Origin: Microbacterium sp. RURRCA19A
Lineage (GTDB): Bacteria > Actinomycetota > Actinomycetes > Actinomycetales > Microbacteriaceae
Direction of reading: 5' to 3'
Length of the DNA: 64,000 nt
Assembly (NCBI RefSeq): GCF_900156455.1
Contig: NZ_FTNQ01000001.1
Span: 744,001-808,000 of the forward strand
The position numbers and the translations under genes were made by a program. Positions 18,381 to 29,046 of the stretch are shown here, piece after piece (position 1 is the first letter of the stretch; each line of letters opens with the position of its first letter). Under the pieces are notes generated by a model. That model was given only the letters and a program-made list of their open reading frames with translations. It did no database searches and was not told where the DNA came from.

Positions 18381-18767
18381 TCAGCGCCCTTCGTTGCGGC
18401 GGTCCCATCGATCGTTCATGCGGTCCATGAAGGACCCGCCCGTCGCGCGGGGAGCGCGGGTACCCGCGCTCGCGCGAGCCGACGGGAGACGTGAAGAGTT
18501 GCGCGTGGGCGTCACGGCGAAGACCACGCCGCCGACCATCACGAGGAATCCGACGACGCCGACCGCGATTCCGAGCACGCCCGTGTTGAAACCGATCGAC
18601 ACACCGGCGATCAGGGCGCCGAGACCGGCGAGCACGAGGATCGAGCCGAGGACGATGTTGCGGTAGCTGAGCGCGCGGGTCGGGGCGGTGACGACGTCGG
18701 CGTCGTTGCTCATGAGATGGCGTTCCATCTCGTCCAGCAGACGCTGCTCCTGTTCGGAGAGTGGCAT
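18381..18767 (-). CDS. DUF3040 small membrane protein
   Basis: A 128-residue protein. The N-terminal MPLSEQEQRLLDEMERHL is the DUF3040 signature, followed by two membrane helices (about 35-55 and 60-85) and a basic Ser/Arg-rich cytoplasmic tail. Proteins of this family are found just upstream of mraZ throughout Actinobacteria, suggesting an envelope or division role, but none is proven. GAGGGGG lies 4 nt before the ATG. The gene ends in a strong terminator, so it is not part of the mraZ transcript. Confidence 0.9.
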   Translation of the reverse strand: MPLSEQEQRLLDEMERHLMSNDADVVTAPTRALSYRNIVLGSILVLAGLGALIAGVSIGFNTGVLGIAVGVVGFLVMVGGVVFAVTPTRNSSRLPSARASAGTRAPRATGGSFMDRMNDRWDRRNEGR

Positions 18768-18796
18768 GCGTCCCCCTCTATTGCTCAGTGCGTTCG

Positions 18797-18802
18797 ATTC
18801 TA
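18797..18802 (-). promoter_or_regulatory. Putative -10 box of the DUF3040 gene
   Basis: TAGAAT on the minus strand, 29 nt before the ATG, leaving room for a short leader with the GAGGGGG ribosome binding site. It is back to back with the idsA box. Confidence 0.45.
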
Positions 18803-18819
18803 CGCGGGGTGTGGATCAC

Positions 18820-18825
18820 TAGGCT
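18820..18825 (+). promoter_or_regulatory. Putative -10 box of the polyprenyl synthase gene (leaderless)
   Basis: TAGGCT, 6 nt before the GTG at 18832. No ribosome binding site is present. Confidence 0.5.
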
Positions 18826-18831
18826 AGGCCC

Positions 18832-19923
18832 GTGTCGACCTCCCCGGAACCGATCGAAGCCGTTTCTCAGCGACTCGACAAGTTCGTTTCTGAACAGATA
18901 TCGTACGCCTCCACACTGGGATCCGAGGCCGAGAAGATGGCCCGCGCCGCGGCTTCTTCCCTGCGCGGCGGCAAGCGGCTCCGCGCGCGTTTTCTGCTGA
19001 CCGGGCGTCGGGCCGTCGACGAGGTGACGATGGAGGCCCCCACAGCCCCGGACACCGCCGCCGTCGGGGTCGCTGCCGCCCTCGAGGTCTTCCAGGCGGC
19101 GGCGCTCGTGCACGACGACCTCATCGACAATTCGGACACGCGGCGCGGACAGCCCGCGGCCCACCGGGCCCTCCAGACGGCGCACCGGGACGCGCGCTGG
19201 GCCGGCGACTCCGAGGCTTTCGGCCGGTCCGCGGCCATCCTGCTCGGAGATCTGCTCGTCGCGTGGAGCGACGACCTGCTCGAGGAGTCCCTCGAGGGCC
19301 TCGCGACGGCCGGACCGACCCGGCGACAGTACGCCGACATGCGTCGGGACGTCACCATCGGGCAGTTCCTCGACGTCGCGGAGGAATCCGCGTACGCGGT
19401 CCACCCCGACGACGTCCACGCCGACCGCGCCCTGCGGGTCGCCTCGTACAAATCGGCGCGCTACAGCATCCAGAAGCCGCTGCAGATCGGGGCGGCGCTG
19501 GCCGGCGCGGACGCCGCCCAGCTCGACGCGCTCGGCCGCTTCGGACACGACATCGGGATGGCGTTCCAACTGCGCGATGACGTCCTGGGCGTCTTCGGCG
19601 ACAGTGCCGTCACGGGAAAGCCCTCCGGCGACGACCTGCGCGAGGGCAAGCGCACCGTGCTCGTCGCCTTCGCCCGCCGCGCCCTGCCGGACGAGCGTCG
19701 CGCGGCGCTCGACGCCCTCCTCGGCGATCGGACCCTGGATGCCGAGCGCATCCGCGACGTGCAGCAGACGATCGTCGACACGGGAGCGCTGGCGCGCACC
19801 GAGGAGCTCATCGCCGAGTACGAGCGTCAGGCGGAGAACGCGCTCGAGGGTGCCCGCCTGGGCGCGGGGGCGGTCGCCGAACTCCGGGAGCTGGCCCGCG
19901 CGGCCACCCGACGCTCGTCCTGA
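18832..19923 (+). CDS. idsA: Polyprenyl (geranylgeranyl-type) diphosphate synthase
   Basis: A 363-residue trans-isoprenyl diphosphate synthase that condenses IPP with allylic diphosphates. The first Asp-rich motif DDLIDNSDTRRG starts at residue 95 and the second, DDVLGVFGD, at 249. RGGKRLRARF (45-54) binds the IPP diphosphate. Product length cannot be fixed from sequence. Start is GTG, apparently leaderless. Its neighbours, an Rv2175c-like protein and a PknL-type kinase, match the Mycobacterium idsA2-Rv2175c-pknL region, so the grouping is old and conserved. Confidence 0.92.
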   Translation: MSTSPEPIEAVSQRLDKFVSEQISYASTLGSEAEKMARAAASSLRGGKRLRARFLLTGRRAVDEVTMEAPTAPDTAAVGVAAALEVFQAAALVHDDLIDNSDTRRGQPAAHRALQTAHRDARWAGDSEAFGRSAAILLGDLLVAWSDDLLEESLEGLATAGPTRRQYADMRRDVTIGQFLDVAEESAYAVHPDDVHADRALRVASYKSARYSIQKPLQIGAALAGADAAQLDALGRFGHDIGMAFQLRDDVLGVFGDSAVTGKPSGDDLREGKRTVLVAFARRALPDERRAALDALLGDRTLDAERIRDVQQTIVDTGALARTEELIAEYERQAENALEGARLGAGAVAELRELARAATRRSS

Positions 19924-19942
19924 CGCCGGAGCCGGCTCGAGG

Positions 19943-20287
19943 TCACGCCAGCGTGGCCGCCACGCGGCGCACTTCGCTCTTGCGTCCGGCCAGGAGCGCC
20001 TCGATCGGCGCGACTCCGATGGTCTCCTCGGGCGTGAGCAGCCAGTCGATGGTCTCGTCGGCATCGAAACCGACGTCGTGGAGCACGATGATCGTGCCGC
20101 GCAGCGACGGGAGCGGACGGCCGTCGACGATGAACACCGACGGCACACGCAGCACGCCGTCTCGCCGCGAGCCCACCAGATAGCCGTCGTCCAACAGTCG
20201 GCGGACGCGCCCGAGAGACTCCCCGAGCACCTCGACGAGGTCGGGAAGGGTCAGCCATTCGGTCGCGAAGCGGGGCGTGTCGGTCAC
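19943..20287 (-). CDS. Rv2175c-like winged-helix DNA-binding protein
   Basis: A 114-residue protein that matches the Rv2175c family: an N-terminal helix-turn-helix (LTLPDLVEVLGESLGRVRRLLDDGYLVGSRRDGVLRVPSVF, about 12-55) and a helical C-terminal part with DADETIDWLLTPEETIG. In M. tuberculosis this protein is a PknL substrate whose DNA binding is lowered by phosphorylation. Here it again lies next to pknL. Start is GTG at 20287, with GATAGT 6 nt upstream. It converges with the polyprenyl synthase gene. Confidence 0.85.
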   Translation of the reverse strand: MTDTPRFATEWLTLPDLVEVLGESLGRVRRLLDDGYLVGSRRDGVLRVPSVFIVDGRPLPSLRGTIIVLHDVGFDADETIDWLLTPEETIGVAPIEALLAGRKSEVRRVAATLA

Positions 20288-20293
20288 CCTGCC

Positions 20294-20299
20294 ACTATC
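20294..20299 (-). promoter_or_regulatory. Putative -10 box of the Rv2175c-like gene
   Basis: GATAGT on the minus strand, 6 nt before the GTG. It is a weaker match than the other boxes, but at the same spacing. Confidence 0.35.
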
Positions 20300-20424
20300 T
20301 CATCCCGCGGGCCGACGAGGGATGCGAATCACACGCGTCACATTCATCACACGAACCTCACGCGTTGACATCCGTCTCATCGCGTGCGACCGTGTCGGGC
20401 AGTCGGAAGAACGGATCCCCCACC

Positions 20425-21414
20425 ATGCGACGACTCCCTCCCCTGTCCGCGCGCCCGCGGAGCCGCACGATCTGGCCCGCGGCCGTGGCCGGCACGATCG
20501 CCCTCGCCCTGTCCGGCGAGAACGCCGCGCACGCCGCCCCACCGGCGCCCGCCCTCTCCCCCGTGCCTCCCGCGCCGCGGACGTTCGGGGCGCCGGTCCT
20601 CGCCAGCGCGACTCCGGTGTCGTACACCGTTCAGCCCGGCGACACGGTCTGGGCGATCGCCCGCGCGCACGGGCTGGACACCGCCGGCGTCCTCGCCGCG
20701 AACGGCCTCGACGCGAGCAGCATCATCCGGCCGGGACAGGTACTCGCGCTCGTGCCCGCCCCCGCGGCCCCCGCATCCACGGAGGAGGCCACCGCCGCCC
20801 CCGCACCGAGCGGACGGACCCACGAGGTGCGCCCCGGCGACACCGTCTCGGCGATCGCCTCGGCAGGCGGCGTCTCCATCGACGCCGTCCTCGCCGCGAA
20901 CGGCCTCACCCGCGCGTCGATCATCTACCCCGGCGAGATCCTGCAGATCCCTTCGGCCGCCGTACCCGTCGAGGTCGTGGCATCCACCGGTCCGGTGACG
21001 GCCCCCGGTCTCGACGGCGAGCAGTCGGAGAACGCCCGGCTCATCATCCGCATCGGTCGGGAGTCGGGCGTCTCGGACCGCGGTATCGCGATCGCCCTCG
21101 GCACCGCCATGCAGGAGTCGTGGCTGCGGAATCTCGATTGGGGGGACCGCGACTCCCTCGGTCTCTTCCAGCAGCGGCCGAGCAGCGGATGGGGCACGCC
21201 GGAACAGATCCTCGACCGCGAACGGGCGACGCGCGTGTTCTACGGCGGAGCCGCCGACCCCAACGGCACCGCGACGCGCGGCCTCCTGGACATCCCGGGC
21301 TGGGAGGGCATGGCGTACGCCGACGCCGCCCAGGCCGTGCAGATCTCGGCCTACCCCGATCGCTACGCGCAGTGGGAGTCCCCCGCGACCGCCTGGATCT
21401 CCGTTCTCGGCTGA
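20425..21414 (+). CDS. Secreted LysM-repeat cell-wall protein
   Basis: A 329-residue exported protein. A basic N-terminus and hydrophobic core (to about residue 38, ending NAAHA) form a signal peptide. Two LysM domains follow: YTVQPGDTVWAIARAHGLD (about 70-115) and HEVRPGDTVSAIASAGGVS (about 132-178). The C-terminal 130 residues (IAIALGTAMQESWLRN, DSLGLFQQRPSSGWGTPEQ) resemble a lysozyme-like or muralytic fold seen in actinobacterial LysM proteins, with Glu in QESW as a possible acid. ATG at 20425 is preferred because it begins the signal peptide. TTGACA at 20365-20370 may be its -35. It may act in wall remodelling near the PASTA kinase next door. Confidence 0.82.
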   Translation: MRRLPPLSARPRSRTIWPAAVAGTIALALSGENAAHAAPPAPALSPVPPAPRTFGAPVLASATPVSYTVQPGDTVWAIARAHGLDTAGVLAANGLDASSIIRPGQVLALVPAPAAPASTEEATAAPAPSGRTHEVRPGDTVSAIASAGGVSIDAVLAANGLTRASIIYPGEILQIPSAAVPVEVVASTGPVTAPGLDGEQSENARLIIRIGRESGVSDRGIAIALGTAMQESWLRNLDWGDRDSLGLFQQRPSSGWGTPEQILDRERATRVFYGGAADPNGTATRGLLDIPGWEGMAYADAAQAVQISAYPDRYAQWESPATAWISVLG

Positions 21415-21456
21415 TGCGAAGGTGAGCCGCTCCCCGGGCTCCCAGGGGGCGCTCCG

Positions 21457-21462
21457 TAGACT
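21457..21462 (+). promoter_or_regulatory. Putative -10 box of pknL (leaderless)
   Basis: TAGACT, 6 nt before the GTG at 21469. No ribosome binding site is visible. Confidence 0.5.
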
Positions 21463-21468
21463 CGACAC

Positions 21469-23403
<1,935 letters not shown>

Positions 23404-23449
23404 TCGGTTGCAGAACACCGGCACAGCACGACACAGAGCCCCGGCTCAA

Positions 23450-23490
23450 CGGAGAACGCCCCCGATCTCACCGATCGGGGGCGTTCTCCG
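23450..23490. terminator. Bidirectional 18-bp hairpin between pknL and DAHP synthase
   Basis: Arms 23450-23467 and 23473-23490 are exact complements around a 5-nt loop (TCACC). It sits between two converging genes and can serve both strands. Confidence 0.85.
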
Positions 23491-23503
23491 CTGTCGGACG
23501 GGA

Positions 23504-24841
23504 TCAGCGGTTCTCGAGCTCCTCCGCCACGAGGAACGCGAGCTCCAGACTCTGACGGTGGTTCAGGCGGGGGTCGCACAGGCTCTCGTAGCGGGTCGCG
23601 AGGGTGGCCTCGTCGATCATCTCGGAGCCGCCCAGGCATTCGGTGACGTCATCGCCGGTCAGCTCGACGTGGATGCCACCCGGGTGCGTGCCCACCTGGC
23701 GGTGCGCCTCGAAGAACCCGCGCACCTCATCGACCACGTCGTCGAAGCGACGGGTCTTGTAGCCGGTGGGCGTGGTGATGCCGTTGCCGTGCATCGGGTC
23801 GGTCACCCACAGCGGCGTCGCACCCGACGCGCGCACAGCCTCGAGCAGCGGCGGCAGGGCCTCGCGGATCTTGCCCGCCCCCATGCGCGTGATGAACGTG
23901 AGCCGCCCGGGCTCGCGCTCGGGGTCGAGCTTGTCGATGAGGGCGAGGGCCGTCTCGGGCGTCGTTGTGGGCCCGAGCTTCACCCCGATGGGGTTGCGGA
24001 TCTTCGAGAAGTAGTCGACGTGCGCGCCGTCGAGCTCGCGCGTGCGCTCACCGATCCACTGGAAGTGCGACGAGGTGTTGTACGCCAGGCCGGTGCGCGA
24101 GTCGATGCGCGTCATCGGGCGCTCGTAGTCCATGAGCAGACCCTCGTGACCGGTGTAGAACTCCACGCGCGTGAGCTCGTCGAAGTCCGCACCGGCGGCC
24201 TCCATGAACTTGATCGCACGGTCGATCTCGGCCGCCATGCTCTCGTACGCCTGATTGGCCGGATTGGCGGCGAACCCCTTGTTCCAGCTGTGGACCTCGC
24301 GGAGGTCGGCGAAGCCGCCCTGCGTGAAGGCCCGGATGAGGTTCAGGGTGGACGCGGCGGTGTGGTAGCCCTTGAGCAGGCGTGCGGGATCGGCCTTGCG
24401 CGACTCCTCGGTGAAGTCGTACCCGTTGACGATGTCACCCCGGTAGGCGGGCAGGGTCACGTCACCGCGGGTCTCGGTGTCGCTCGAGCGCGGCTTCGCG
24501 AATTGGCCCGCCATCCGCCCCATCTTCACCACGGGCATCGAGGCCCCATAGGTGAGGACCACCGCCATCTGAAGCACCGTCTTGATGCGGTTGCGGATCT
24601 GCTCCGCGGTCGCGCCGGCGAACGTCTCGGCGCAGTCACCGCCCTGGAGCAGGAACGCCTGGCCCGCCGCGGCGCGCGCGAGTCGGTCACGGAGGATGTC
24701 GACCTCGCCGGCGAAGACGAGCGGCGGAAGGGTGGCCAGTTCGGCGGATGCCGCGGCCACCGCGGCCTCGTCATACCACTGGGGCTGCTGCTTGATGGGC
24801 AGGGTCCGCCAGTGGTCGAGGTCGTGGAGCTGCTGATTCAC
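23504..24841 (-). CDS. aroG: 3-deoxy-7-phosphoheptulonate synthase, class II
   Basis: A 445-residue class II DAHP synthase, the first step of the shikimate pathway (PEP plus erythrose 4-phosphate). Family signatures include LLQGGDCAETF, MPVVKMGRMAGQFAKPRS, RVEFYTGHEGLLMDYE, NPIGVKLGPT, and the metal-binding DPMHGN and GGIHVELTGDDVTEC. The length is close to plant and mycobacterial enzymes. Start is GTG at 24841. A TAGACT box ends 6 nt before it and shares bases with the plsC stop codon, so it may be expressed both from its own promoter and by read-through. Confidence 0.96.
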   Translation of the reverse strand: MNQQLHDLDHWRTLPIKQQPQWYDEAAVAAASAELATLPPLVFAGEVDILRDRLARAAAGQAFLLQGGDCAETFAGATAEQIRNRIKTVLQMAVVLTYGASMPVVKMGRMAGQFAKPRSSDTETRGDVTLPAYRGDIVNGYDFTEESRKADPARLLKGYHTAASTLNLIRAFTQGGFADLREVHSWNKGFAANPANQAYESMAAEIDRAIKFMEAAGADFDELTRVEFYTGHEGLLMDYERPMTRIDSRTGLAYNTSSHFQWIGERTRELDGAHVDYFSKIRNPIGVKLGPTTTPETALALIDKLDPEREPGRLTFITRMGAGKIREALPPLLEAVRASGATPLWVTDPMHGNGITTPTGYKTRRFDDVVDEVRGFFEAHRQVGTHPGGIHVELTGDDVTECLGGSEMIDEATLATRYESLCDPRLNHRQSLELAFLVAEELENR

Positions 24842-24847
24842 CCCTGA

Positions 24848-24853
24848 AGTCTA
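24848..24853 (-). promoter_or_regulatory. Putative -10 box of the DAHP synthase gene (leaderless)
   Basis: TAGACT on the minus strand, 6 nt before the GTG. Its first three bases are also the TAG stop of plsC. Confidence 0.45.
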
Positions 24854-25564
24854 GTGGCGGGCAGCGGGCGCCTTCGCCGCCTGGGCGCTGGCCAACCGGT
24901 CCTTCACGGTGGAGGCGTAGACGTCCTCGTACCGCTGCTCGCCGAGCCGCTGGAGGGCGACCATGATCTCGTCCGTGACCGAGCGCAGGATGTAGCGGTC
25001 GCTCTCCATCCCCTCGAAGCGGGAGAAGTCGAGCGGTTCCCCGATCACGATTCCGACCCGGCCGACGCGCGGCAGCCGCTGCCCGATGGGCATGACCGCT
25101 CCGGTGTCGACCATCACGACGGGGATCACCGGCACGCGCGCCTCGAGCGCCATGCGCGCGATGCCGGTGCGGCCCCGGTAGAGCGTGCCGTCTGGGCTCC
25201 GGGTGCCCTCGGGGTAGATGCCGAGCAGCTCGCCGCGACCGAGGACGCCGAGGCCCGTGTTGAGCGACGCCTCCGAGGCCTTGCCGCCGGAGCGATCGAT
25301 CGGGAGCTGACCCGTGGCCGTGAAGAACAGGCGGGTCGCCCAGCCCTTGAGACCACGCCCCGTGAAGTAGTCGCTCTTGGCGAGGAACGCCATGCGGCGG
25401 TCGATCATGAGCGGGAGGAAGATCGAATCCGAGAACGACAGGTGGTTGCTGGCGAGGATCGCCGCGCCGTCGCCGGGGATGTTCCGCCGGCCCACGATCC
25501 ACGGGCGGAACACGGCCTTGATGACCGGTCCGATGACCACGTACTTCATGAGCCAGTAGAACAT
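24851..25564 (-). CDS. plsC: 1-acyl-sn-glycerol-3-phosphate acyltransferase
   Basis: A 237-residue acyltransferase of phospholipid synthesis that turns lysophosphatidate into phosphatidate. The catalytic motif NHLSFSD lies at 40-46 and the glycerophosphate-binding EGTRS at 119-123. A hydrophobic N-terminus suggests membrane association. It starts 2 bp after the glucokinase stop, and its own stop is 9 bp before the DAHP synthase GTG. The Ala/Lys-rich last 20 residues are probably disordered. Confidence 0.93.
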   Translation of the reverse strand: MFYWLMKYVVIGPVIKAVFRPWIVGRRNIPGDGAAILASNHLSFSDSIFLPLMIDRRMAFLAKSDYFTGRGLKGWATRLFFTATGQLPIDRSGGKASEASLNTGLGVLGRGELLGIYPEGTRSPDGTLYRGRTGIARMALEARVPVIPVVMVDTGAVMPIGQRLPRVGRVGIVIGEPLDFSRFEGMESDRYILRSVTDEIMVALQRLGEQRYEDVYASTVKDRLASAQAAKAPAARH

Positions 25565-25566
25565 CG

Positions 25567-26502
25567 TCAGCGCTCCTTCCCGGCGAGGTCGGCGACCCCG
25601 ATGAGACCGGCGTCGTTGCCCAGCCGCGCGATGGTGAACTCGGCCACCGGACGTTCACCGTACCCCGGGAGCGACGTCTCGTACGCGAGTTTCACCGGGA
25701 CGAGCAGGTCGGCGCCCAACTGCGCGACTCCGCCACCGATCACGAAGAGCTCGGGGTCGAGGACCGCTTGGAAGCCTCCGCACGCCTCGCCGAGGGCGGT
25801 CGCCACGCGCCGCAGCGCCTCGACGGCGCCCGGGTCGCCGGCGAGCACCAGTCGCGAGACCGCGGGGCCGGGGATGGCGCCCTTCTCCGCGCGGACGGCG
25901 GCCAGTGCCGCACCGATGCCCTCCTCGTCGGCGATCGCGTTCGCCTCGCGCTGCAGGGCGCGTCCGGAGGCGTACTGCTCCAGGCATCCGTTCTGTCCGC
26001 AGCCGCACGGGTGCCCGCCGCGCACGAAACGCAGGTGACCGAGCTCGGCGCCGATTCCGTGTCCGCCGCGGAACAGCTCGCCGTTGGTGACCACGGCCCC
26101 GCCGACCCCGGTGCCCATGGTCAGCATGACCATGTCGTTCACGCCCTGGCCTGCGCCGAAGCGGTACTCGCCCCACCCGGCGGCGTTGGCGTCGTTCTCG
26201 ATCGTCACGGGCTGGTTCAGGCGGCCCTCGAGCCGGGCGCGCAGCGGCTCGTTGCGCCAGTCGATGTTGGCCGCGTAGATGACGGTGCTGCGGTCGCGGC
26301 TGATGAATCCGGCCGCGGCGACGCCGATGGCGTGCACGGCGTGGCCACGACGGAGGTGATCGGCCATGTCGACCACGGCGTCCACGAGCGCGACGGGATC
26401 GATCGGGGTGTCCACCCGGAGCTTCTCGACGATGGTGCCGTGCTCGTCGACCACACCCCCGGCGATCTTCGTGCCGCCGATGTCGATACCGATGTTGAGC
26501 AC
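25567..26502 (-). CDS. glk: ROK-family glucokinase
   Basis: A 311-residue ROK sugar kinase, most likely ATP-dependent glucokinase. IGIDIGGTKIAGGVVD (4-19) is the phosphate-binding loop, ENDANAAGWGE holds the catalytic Asp, and GHPCGCGQNGCLEQYASG is the ROK Zn-binding motif. There is no N-terminal HTH, so it is an enzyme and not a repressor. GTG at 26502 follows a GGGGAG stretch. It is the first gene of a tight glk-plsC pair. Confidence 0.93.
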   Translation of the reverse strand: MLNIGIDIGGTKIAGGVVDEHGTIVEKLRVDTPIDPVALVDAVVDMADHLRRGHAVHAIGVAAAGFISRDRSTVIYAANIDWRNEPLRARLEGRLNQPVTIENDANAAGWGEYRFGAGQGVNDMVMLTMGTGVGGAVVTNGELFRGGHGIGAELGHLRFVRGGHPCGCGQNGCLEQYASGRALQREANAIADEEGIGAALAAVRAEKGAIPGPAVSRLVLAGDPGAVEALRRVATALGEACGGFQAVLDPELFVIGGGVAQLGADLLVPVKLAYETSLPGYGERPVAEFTIARLGNDAGLIGVADLAGKER

Positions 26503-26544
26503 CGCACTCCCCTTCTCGGCCCGCCCCTCGGCTCGGCCCGCAGC

Positions 26545-26550
26545 AGTCTA
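26545..26550 (-). promoter_or_regulatory. Putative -10 box of the glucokinase gene
   Basis: TAGACT on the minus strand, 42 nt before the GTG. It faces an identical TAGACT box for the ligase gene on the other strand. Confidence 0.45.
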
Positions 26551-26612
26551 GTCATCGGGGACGGGGCGCGCCGACACCGTCGGGACCGCCGGAGGCGGCG
26601 ACGGCGTGCGAC

Positions 26613-26618
26613 TAGACT
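26613..26618 (+). promoter_or_regulatory. Putative -10 box of the FadD-type ligase gene
   Basis: TAGACT, 44 nt before the GTG at 26663. Unlike the leaderless genes, this leader contains a strong ribosome binding site. Confidence 0.45.
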
Positions 26619-26662
26619 CGTCGGACCGATCGACCTTCTTTCCGGTACACAAAGGAGTTGCC

Positions 26663-28489
26663 GTGATCCAGTTCGACCTTCCTCCCGTCGTTCCCGCCGA
26701 CCCGTCCGCGAACGCGTCCGACCTGCTCGCCGACCGGGTGGCGGCCACGCCCGACCGGGCGCTGTTCGCCGTTCCCGACGGCTCGGGCTGGCGCGACGTC
26801 TCCGCCCGAGAATTCGAGCGCCAGGTCGTCGCTCTCGCGAAGGGCTTCGTCGCCGCCGGCATCCAGCCCGGAGAGAAGGTCGGGTTCATCGCGCGCACGA
26901 CCTACGACTGGACGCTCGTGGACTTCGCGCTCTTCTACGCCGGCGCCGTCATGGTGCCCGTGTACGAGACGAGCTCGCCGACGCAGATCTCGTGGATCCT
27001 CTCCGACTCCGGCGCGACCGCCGCGATCGTGGAATCCTCCGAGCACGGTCAGCGCCTCGACGAAGTGCGCAGCGACCTCCCGCTGGTCCGCGAGGTGTGG
27101 GCGATGCACGCCGGAGATCTGGACTCCCTCGTCGCGCGCGGAGCGGACGTCGAGGATGCCGAGATCGCCCGCCGCCGCGCGATCGCGAACAGCTCGGACA
27201 TCGCCACGCTCATCTACACCTCCGGTTCGACCGGTCGCCCGAAGGGCTGCGTGCTCACGCACGGCAACTTCGTCGAACTCGCCCGCAACTCCGCGAAGGC
27301 ACTGCACGAGGTCGTCGAAACGCCCGGTGCGTCCACGCTGCTGTTCATCACGACCGCGCACGTGTTCGCGCGCTTCATCTCTCTGCTGAACGTGCACGCC
27401 GGTGTGAAGACGGGCCACCAGCCCGACACGAAGCAGCTGCTGCCCGCTCTCGGCTCGTTCAAGCCCACGTTCCTCCTGGCCGTTCCCCGCGTGTTCGAGA
27501 AGGTCTACAACTCGGCGGAGCAGAAGGCCGAAGCAGGCGGCAAGGGCAAGATCTTCCGCGCCGCCGCCGCCGCGGCGGTCGAGCACTCCGAGCGGCAGCA
27601 GCAGGGCCAGTCCATCCCCCTCCTGCTGAAGGTCAAGTTCGCACTGTTCGACCGGCTCGTCTACTCCAAGCTCCGCGAGGCCATGGGCGGCCGTGTCGTC
27701 TACGCGGTCTCGGGCTCCGCTCCCCTGGGTCCGCGCCTCGGGCACTTCTTCCGCAGCCTCGGCGTCGTCATCCTCGAGGGCTACGGCCTCACCGAGACGA
27801 CCGCTCCCGCCACCGTGAACCTCGCCACGAAGTCGAAGATCGGCACTGTGGGCCCCGTGCTCCCCGGCGTCGGCGTGCGTCTCGCGGACGACGGCGAGAT
27901 CCAGGTGCGCGGCATCAACGTGTTCGCCGAGTACTGGCGCAACCCCGAGGCCACGGCCGAGGCGTTCGACGGCGAGTGGTTCAAGACCGGCGACATCGGC
28001 GCGTTCGACGCCGACGGCTTCCTGTCGATCACCGGGCGCAAGAAAGAGATCATCGTCACGGCCGGCGGCAAGAACGTCGCCCCCGCCGCGCTCGAGGACC
28101 CCATCCGCGCCAACCCCATCGTCGGCCAGGTCGTCGTCGTCGGCGACCACAAGCCGTTCATCTCGGCCCTGGTGACCCTCGACCCCGAGATGCTCCCCAC
28201 CTGGCTGGCGAACAACGGGCTGCCCGCGGACATGTCGCTCGCCGATGCGGCGACGAACGACAAGGTGCGTGCCGAGGTTCAGGGAGCGATCGACCGTGCG
28301 AACACCCGGGTCTCCCGCGCCGAGTCGATCCGCAAGTTCACGATCCTCCCCACCGAGTGGACCGAGGCGAGCGGCCACCTGACGCCGAAGATGAGCATCA
28401 AGCGCAACGTCATCGTGAGCGACTTCGCCGACGCGATCGAGGACATCTACGCGGTGCCGATCAACACGACCAACGTCTCGCTGCCCTGA
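26663..28489 (+). CDS. fadD: Long-chain-fatty-acid--CoA ligase (FadD15/FACL type)
   Basis: A 608-residue ANL-superfamily enzyme that activates long-chain fatty acids to acyl-CoA through an acyl-adenylate. The AMP-binding P-loop TLIYTSGSTGRPKG, the core EGYGLTETTAP and the hinge GDIGAFDADGFLSITGRKKEII are all present, and the C-terminal catalytic Lys lies in LTPKMSIKRN. GTG at 26663 is chosen because AAAGGAG ends 5 nt before it; an upstream in-frame ATG lies before the likely promoter. The closing VPINTTNVSLP is the normal end of the group. A terminator follows. Confidence 0.94.
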   Translation: MIQFDLPPVVPADPSANASDLLADRVAATPDRALFAVPDGSGWRDVSAREFERQVVALAKGFVAAGIQPGEKVGFIARTTYDWTLVDFALFYAGAVMVPVYETSSPTQISWILSDSGATAAIVESSEHGQRLDEVRSDLPLVREVWAMHAGDLDSLVARGADVEDAEIARRRAIANSSDIATLIYTSGSTGRPKGCVLTHGNFVELARNSAKALHEVVETPGASTLLFITTAHVFARFISLLNVHAGVKTGHQPDTKQLLPALGSFKPTFLLAVPRVFEKVYNSAEQKAEAGGKGKIFRAAAAAAVEHSERQQQGQSIPLLLKVKFALFDRLVYSKLREAMGGRVVYAVSGSAPLGPRLGHFFRSLGVVILEGYGLTETTAPATVNLATKSKIGTVGPVLPGVGVRLADDGEIQVRGINVFAEYWRNPEATAEAFDGEWFKTGDIGAFDADGFLSITGRKKEIIVTAGGKNVAPAALEDPIRANPIVGQVVVVGDHKPFISALVTLDPEMLPTWLANNGLPADMSLADAATNDKVRAEVQGAIDRANTRVSRAESIRKFTILPTEWTEASGHLTPKMSIKRNVIVSDFADAIEDIYAVPINTTNVSLP

Positions 28490-28498
28490 CGCGAGACG

Positions 28499-28536
28499 CG
28501 AAACGGCCTGGTCCCTCGCGGGGCCGGGCCGTTTCG
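28499..28536. terminator. Long hairpin between fadD and def
   Basis: Outer arms 28499-28508 and 28527-28536 (CGAAACGGCC and its exact complement) continue into an inner stem (28510-28515 with 28520-28525, one G-U pair). It lies between two converging genes. Confidence 0.85.
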
Positions 28537-28554
28537 ATGTCGAGAGTCCTTCGG

Positions 28555-29046
28555 TTAGAACCAGTCGCTCTCACGAATCTGCCGCATCGCCTCGCGGCGG
28601 CTCTCGGCGGGCAGACGCGAGAGGTAGAGCTTGCCGTCGAGGTGGTCGGTCTCGTGCTGCAGTGCCTGGGCGAGAAGGCCGTCGCCCTCGAGCACGACCT
28701 CTTCGCCGTCGAGGTCGATGCCGACGACCTTCGCCCACGGGTAGCGCAGCGCTTCGTGCCAGAGCCCGGGGACGGAGAGGCATCCCTCCCCCACCGGTTC
28801 CGGCTCGCCGCGTGTCTCGACGAGGACGGGGTTCAGCACGTATCCGATGTCGCCGTCGATGTTGTAGCTGAAGGCCCGGAGCCCCACGCCGATCTGCGGA
28901 GCCGCGACGCCCGCACGGCCCGGGGGCTCGACGGTGTCGATGAGATCTCGGACGAGCGCCCGGATGCCGTCGTCGATCGTCTCGATGGGGGAACTGGGTG
29001 CCCGCAGAACGGGGTCGCCGAAGAGACGGATGGGGCGGACGGTCAT
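28555..29046 (-). CDS. def: Peptide deformylase
   Basis: A 163-residue metalloenzyme that removes the formyl group from new protein N-termini. The three motifs are [19 protein letters not shown] with the metal-binding Cys, and QHETDHLDG with both metal-binding His and the catalytic Glu. The ATG at 29046 ([12 protein letters not shown]) overlaps the MinD-like gene by ATGA. Linkage to a MinD-like ATPase is unusual and may be only operonic. The protein is complete and should be active. Confidence 0.95.
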   Translation of the reverse strand: MTVRPIRLFGDPVLRAPSSPIETIDDGIRALVRDLIDTVEPPGRAGVAAPQIGVGLRAFSYNIDGDIGYVLNPVLVETRGEPEPVGEGCLSVPGLWHEALRYPWAKVVGIDLDGEEVVLEGDGLLAQALQHETDHLDGKLYLSRLPAESRREAMRQIRESDWF

